From contig NC_016477.1 of assembly GCF_000226095.1 (NCBI RefSeq), forward strand, positions 1,426,001 through 1,490,000: a DNA stretch of 64,000 nt, written 5' to 3'. This document shows positions 59,101 through 64,000 of the stretch, in pieces. Positions within the stretch are counted from its first letter, which is position 1; the number at the start of each line of letters is the position of its first letter. This DNA comes from Thermothelomyces thermophilus ATCC 42464. Lineage: Eukaryota; Ascomycota; Sordariomycetes; Sordariales; Chaetomiaceae. The notes beneath the pieces are model-generated. The model worked only from the letters and a program-made list of their open reading frames with translations. It did no database searches and was not told the origin of the DNA. Both the position numbers and the translations under genes were made by a program.

Positions 59101-60064
59101 TTTAGATAACTTACGCTAGGCTTCTTCTAGATAGCGTTAAGATTTATCTAGCTTAAGTTCGGCACGACGTTTAGTATCCTTGATACGACACTGCTCCTAG
59201 AGAATACGATCTACTAGAACAAACATTAGGAATTACATTCAAAAAAAAAAAAAAAAAAAGAGAAAGGAGACGTGCTTACAAGAAGAAAGCAGTATGCTAG
59301 AGCTATCGCAAGAACAACCTCGACAAATGTAGGCTTTGTAACGCTTTATACGCGCGATCATTTTATAGACGAGGCCTTGCGACGTGTACCAAGAGCAAGG
59401 TATAACGATAAAACCATTCTTAGCAATGTTCTAAGCAAGGGAAGCATAGTAACGTATAGAATATAACTTCCGTTTCTCTATCGGCATTTTGTTAATATAG
59501 CGACTATAACGCAAAAACAGGAAGAATACAGTACTTACAAGCAAAGGGTTGTTAGCGCTATTTAAAACGGCCTAAGAGGGCTTTCAGGTCGAAAGCCTTG
59601 AAGGAGGGGCATCGTGTCACGGATAAATATATAGACGGCCTAGCAAGCTATAGCTAGGACGCGGGACATTCTAATAGCCAATTACTTGACAGACTAATCA
59701 GAAGATTATCACTGCCAAGACTAAGGTCTTCACTAGTAATAATAACATATTACCATTGACAACGCGGAATTATAGAGTAAAAGGAGAAATGGTACTAGTA
59801 ATAACTATTAAAGAGGGACAGATAATTATATATATATATAGCTAGCTAGTTACTTATTATAGTAGACTCTAGGAGTTTACTAGTAATAGTAACCTATAAT
59901 TATAGTACTTATACCAAGTATTGCTGACTACTGTAAGAGATAACTCTAGTGTTATTATAAACCCTTTGGCTTTACTAAATCCCTTAGATAACCTGTACGC
60001 TTGTCCCGCTTAATTTACCTCCGTCTAAACCCTTTCAGAAGAAGTCTGAGTTAGGTTTGTCACA
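56105..60064 (+). mobile_element. Ty3/gypsy fragment D with 3' LTR
   Basis: Plus-strand fragment that begins just before the reverse transcriptase (about 56,140-56,650), with RNase H about 56,960-57,330, integrase about 57,600-58,230, a 3' tail with a 19-base A-run at 59,241-59,259 and an LTR at 59,615-60,064. Tail and LTR are of the same type as element A. Decayed, many breaks. The 5' half is absent. Confidence 0.8.
59615..60064 (+). repeat. 3' LTR of fragment D
   Basis: 450 bases, starts TGTCACGG and ends TTTGTCACA; same type as the LTRs of element A. Confidence 0.85.
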
Positions 60065-63000
60065 CCTAGGAATAAATTAAATAGTACTATAATGAAGTTT
60101 TCCGGCTTAATATAGAATTATACGAATAGGATAGACGCTTAATTTGACTCGCCTAGTAAAGCGATAAGATAAGGGACAAGACGAGGGAACTCCGATATAT
60201 TGTAAAAACTATTAAAGGAGAATAGCCTATGATATATAATAGGCCTAATAGCTATACCAAGTACCTTGATGACTAGTAACTTAGTAACGATATATAGAAC
60301 CTGGAATACTAGTTTATATACGCGAATCGCGGAAAAGACGAGCGTATATAGGAAAGCTACTGGAAGAAATATTCCTACCTTAGCGTTAGGGTACCTATAG
60401 TCTATATACAATGGGAAGGATTTGGGAAAGAATTCTAATACCTCCTAGGCAACGCTATATAACTATATCCTTAATACAAGGCATATATACAAGTGCCCTA
60501 GTTCTAGTATATAGTATACAAATGCCGATACTACTTCTACGACAAATTCGAAAACAATTACTAGCTAACCTAACAAGGAAATAAGGATAGAAGCTTATAC
60601 CCTATGGAATAGGTCTACAATATAAGAAACAGAGCAGCTAAATTACTCTAGAAGATCGAAGCCTATAATTTAGAAGGTATTATAATAGTTCTAAGACGAG
60701 CCTAGCCTAGGCACTATAGAATAAGACAAGACATATAGGACTCGTGCTAGAGTAACGATTGCCTCTATTATACAGACGAAAAGAAATCGCGAATTCGGGA
60801 GCTTTAGATGAAGCTATAGCATATATAACGAAAAGTAGAATAGACTTAATGGTAAGAAGCTGTAAGCACTTAATGGCTTATAGAAATAAGCACGATCGAT
60901 AAAGCCGCTATTAGCCGAATAACCAAAGAGGTTAGCACTAACCTAGGAAATAGGTTAGGGCCCTTTGAGGGGCCCGGAAACTATTAACGCCTATATAGCG
61001 GCAAGTAGTAACGTAGTATAGGAGGAACTAGTATAAGAGACTACTATATCGAGACCTCCTAGTAGAAATATAAGAAATCGCTGTAATCTTTAGACGATAA
61101 TGGTAAGATAAGCGACTATAGATAATAGTATAATAGAAATAGCACGAAATGCTTGTACTAGTAGATAGTAGAGCAGAGATAAACCTAATTTCACCGATAC
61201 TTGTAAATTAGCTATAGATACCCTAGAGAATGAAGCAGAAGCATAGTATAGTCAAAGGGCCATTTCCGACGTAATAGGTACGTAGGGAGACTAAACCGAT
61301 CGACATTACTATAGTAGGGAAAACTATAGTAGTTATATTTAGCATTGTAGATATAGGTAACGATAAAGATATAATATTAGGGTTACTATAGTATGAAGAT
61401 TACGACTTAGACATTAGCTAGAAGAATAGTAGCTACCTACGACCCCAAACGGAGTTATATTTGACTAGCGAGATAGGGAGCATACAAGGATCGTAAATAG
61501 ACAATACTTAGGGGAAGGCATATCCTATAGATCTACTATAAGAGACAGATAATAATAGATAGACTACTACAGACTCTAGAAGAGGTAGTATAACGATATC
61601 GATATCGTAATAAGAGGAATAAGCCAAACCGCTAATAGCTATTCTCTCCGTTAACAAATGTAGAGCACTATAATTAGAGTAGTAGGTTAAGATAGGAGAA
61701 ATCGCTAGTATTGCTATAGACGGAACCAAGTTTGTATATTATTAGAAAACCGAGAGACGAGACAAGACTAGGGAAGTATTGAAAGAATACGAAGGACACC
61801 TAGCATTTGAACCGAAGCATTTAGAAGGATTACTAGAATACGGCCTATAGGATTATAAGATCAAGCTTAAGGAAGGAGTATAACTAAAGTTCTTTAAGAT
61901 TTACTATACAAGCTAGATATAAAACGAAGAACTTAAGCGATATTTAGAGGAGAACCTTTGAAGAGGATATATCCGCCTGTCGATATCGTTAGCAGGCTAC
62001 CTAATCCTATTTATACCTAAGAAAGACAGAAAGCTATAGTTATATATCGATTATTAGTAACTTAACGAATAGACTATAAAAACCCGATACCTATTACTAC
62101 TAATCTTATAGCTCCGAGATTAGTTAGTAGGAGCCTAATATTTTACGCGTCTTGATTTGCTATCGGCCTATAACTATATATGGATTAAAGAAGGCGATAA
62201 GTAGAAAACGGCCTTTAGGACACCCTATAGCTACTATAAGTACCTTATCATGCTATTCGGACTTACGAACACGCTAGCAACGTTCTAGGCCCTAATTAAT
62301 TAAGCTATCTGACCCTTTCTTAACAAATTTACGGTATATTATCTTAACGATATACTTATCTTCTCTAAGACAATAAACGAACACCAGAAGCATGTAAAAG
62401 CAATGCTAGATACGCTATATATATATAAACTATTAGTTAATGAAAAAAAGAGCGAATTCTATGTAAGGAAGATGGTGTTTTTAGGATACGAAATATCCCT
62501 AGGATAAATCCGGATAGAACCCTTAAAGGTTAAAGCTATTAAGAATTAGCTATAACTAACGTTAGTTACGGAAATACAAAGCTTTATCGGATTTACAAAC
62601 TTCTACCGAATGTTCATTAGGAACTTTAGAGCGATTATATAACCTTTGTACGAACTTATTAAGAAGAATACTAAATTCTAATGGGAAGAATAGTATAAGC
62701 AAGCATTTATATAAATCTGTAACGCTATTACTAAAGATCTAGTACTAGTACTACTAGACCCTAAGAAGCTATTTAAGGTAGAAACGGACGTTTTAGACTA
62801 TGCCATTAGAGGATAATTAGGACAACGAGACAAACAAGGAAAGCTATATCCTATAGCCTTCTTTTTAAAGAAGCTTAATAGATTACGTCTTAATTATCTA
62901 ATCTATAATAAGGAACTACTTACAATTATTAAAGCTTTTAAGGAATAGCGACTATACCTTAGTAATACGATTAAACTAGTATAAGTATATATAGACTATA

Positions 63001-63153
63001 AGAATTTACGATACTTTACAACAACAAAGGAGCTTAATAGACGACAAATACAATAGGCAGAATTCCTCGCGGAATTTAACTTTAAGATCTGCTATAAGAA
63101 GGGCAAAGAGAACGTACAAACGGACATCTTAAGCCGACAAATAGATCATACGG
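60065..63153 (+). mobile_element. Ty3/gypsy internal fragment E
   Basis: Plus-strand internal sequence beginning between gag and protease, directly after the LTR of D, with protease region near 61,150-61,210, reverse transcriptase about 61,935-62,490 and RNase H about 62,750-63,120. It is interrupted at 63,154 by element F. Decayed, with many breaks. It may be the host element into which D or F landed. Confidence 0.75.
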
Positions 63154-63605
63154 TGTGACGAACCTAACTCAGACTTCTTCTAAAAGGGTTCAGACAAAGG
63201 TAGGTTAAGCGGGACAAGCGTACAGGTCGTCTAAGAGATTCGGTAAAGCTAAAGGGTTTATAATAATACTAGAGTTGTCTCTTACAGTAGTTAACAATAC
63301 TTGGTATAAGTACTGTGATTGTAAGTTACTATCACTAGTAAACTCCTAGAGTCTACTATAACGAGTGGCTATTTATATGTATATATACTTCTGCCGATCG
63401 CTTATAGTCCCTTTCTATCCTGTCCTTAGATTGCCTTTAGTAGCTAGCTATTCTCTGCTATCTTTCCCTTTTGGCAATCGTTCGCCCGTGGTAGCCCGTG
63501 CTTCCTAGCGATCCTGTGTCAGCCTCGCTTCGTGCCCTTCTTGATTAGTAGCTCATTTAGCCTCCTATGCCCCACCGGGTTGTAATATATGGTTAGCTTG
63601 TGACA
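63154..63605 (-). repeat. 3' LTR of element F
   Basis: 452 bases; on the plus strand starts TGTGACGAACC and ends TTGTGACA. Same type as the LTRs of B. Confidence 0.88.
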
Positions 63606-64000
63606 CGATGCCCCCTCTTTAGGGCTTTTGACCTAAAAGCTTCTTATAACTTGTTTTAAATACTACTAACACCCCCTTTTTCTAGTAAGTAACGTCCTTC
63701 TTTTGCTAACTTCCTTTCGTTATAGCTAATTGTATTCCTAGGAATTGTCGTAATCCCAAATGTGAATAATATGCTATTACGATTAAGATTAAGCAAGAGG
63801 GTTACAAGGTTGCTATACCTTGCGAGCGTTATTAGAATATAAAGCCGCGAAAGCATTATATAATAATAGAGGGTTTAAACAAGTGTTGAAACTATATTTA
63901 TATAGGCAAGAAGTGTAATAGTCTAAACGTTATAGATACCCGTAGGTTCCTTGTTATTTTTCTTTATAATCTTAGGTTACTAATTATCTTAGTCCTTTCA
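63154..64000 (-). mobile_element. Ty3/gypsy element F (3' end only; runs off the window)
   Basis: Minus-strand element: 3' LTR 63,154-63,605, then a purine tract (complement AAAGAGGGGGCATCG) and the B-type 3' tail up to the window end. It is inserted in the RNase H region of E. The left flank is TACGG; its partner would be at the far end, outside this window. The LTR keeps more CpG and CA/TG than the others, so it looks less mutated and probably younger. Confidence 0.8.

Noticed and set aside
1-64000. tRNA or rRNA genes
   Set aside because: None recognised by eye; a covariance-model scan would be needed to exclude a tRNA.

Overview
The window looks like a filamentous ascomycete chromosome, most likely a Sordariomycete (Sordariales-like). 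The support is short GT-AG introns with CTAAC/CTGAC branch sites, fungal-specific families (FunK1 kinase, conidiation protein Con-10, CBM18 chitin-binding protein, BTB and F-box proteins) and a repeat block that bears the marks of RIP (repeat-induced point mutation). The organism call is inference from gene content; no species can be named from sequence alone. The window has two parts. Positions 1 to about 35,590 are GC-rich and gene-bearing. Positions from about 35,600 to the end are AT-rich, contain no recognisable host gene, and consist of nested, heavily decayed Ty3/gypsy LTR elements. Layout of the gene half: an oligopeptide transporter (OPT) cut by the left edge (minus); a 3.3 kb gene-free stretch; a secreted GPI-anchored cysteine-rich protein (plus, 4 exons); an 850-residue membrane protein of unknown function (minus, 3 exons); an F-box protein (minus); a 2.1 kb gap; a small conserved protein of unknown function (plus); ALG10 glucosyltransferase (minus, 5 exons); QCR10 of respiratory complex III (minus) head to head with MED4 of Mediator (plus); a TM9SF/nonaspanin (minus); LCP5/neuroguidin of the SSU processome (plus); a flavin monooxygenase (minus); a two-domain chitin-binding secreted protein (minus); an MFS transporter pseudogene that has lost its middle (minus); a BTB protein (plus) whose upstream region is a solo LTR; a foldback DNA transposon carrying two younger insertions; Con-10 (minus); an unrecognised minus-strand coding remnant; and a broken FunK1 kinase at the edge of the repeat block. 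The repeat half holds one element with both LTRs and a matching 5-bp target duplication (35,797-43,385, plus), a second with both LTRs in the other orientation (43,659-51,220, minus), an LTR-less minus fragment (51,221-56,104), a plus fragment ending in an LTR (56,105-60,064), an internal plus fragment (60,065-63,153), and a minus element entered at 63,154 that runs off the window. They share a coding core but fall into two LTR types with different outer halves. The housekeeping genes (ALG10, QCR10, MED4, TM9SF, LCP5) are unrelated in function and are simply neighbours. The secreted proteins (GPI-anchored cysteine-rich, CBM18) and the 28-35 kb zone of pseudogenes and transposons look like accessory content beside a heterochromatic block. 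No wholly new multi-gene system was identified. The most unusual structures are the foldback element with its nested mini-element and solo LTR, the LTR-derived upstream region of the BTB gene, and the two LTR types sharing one coding core.
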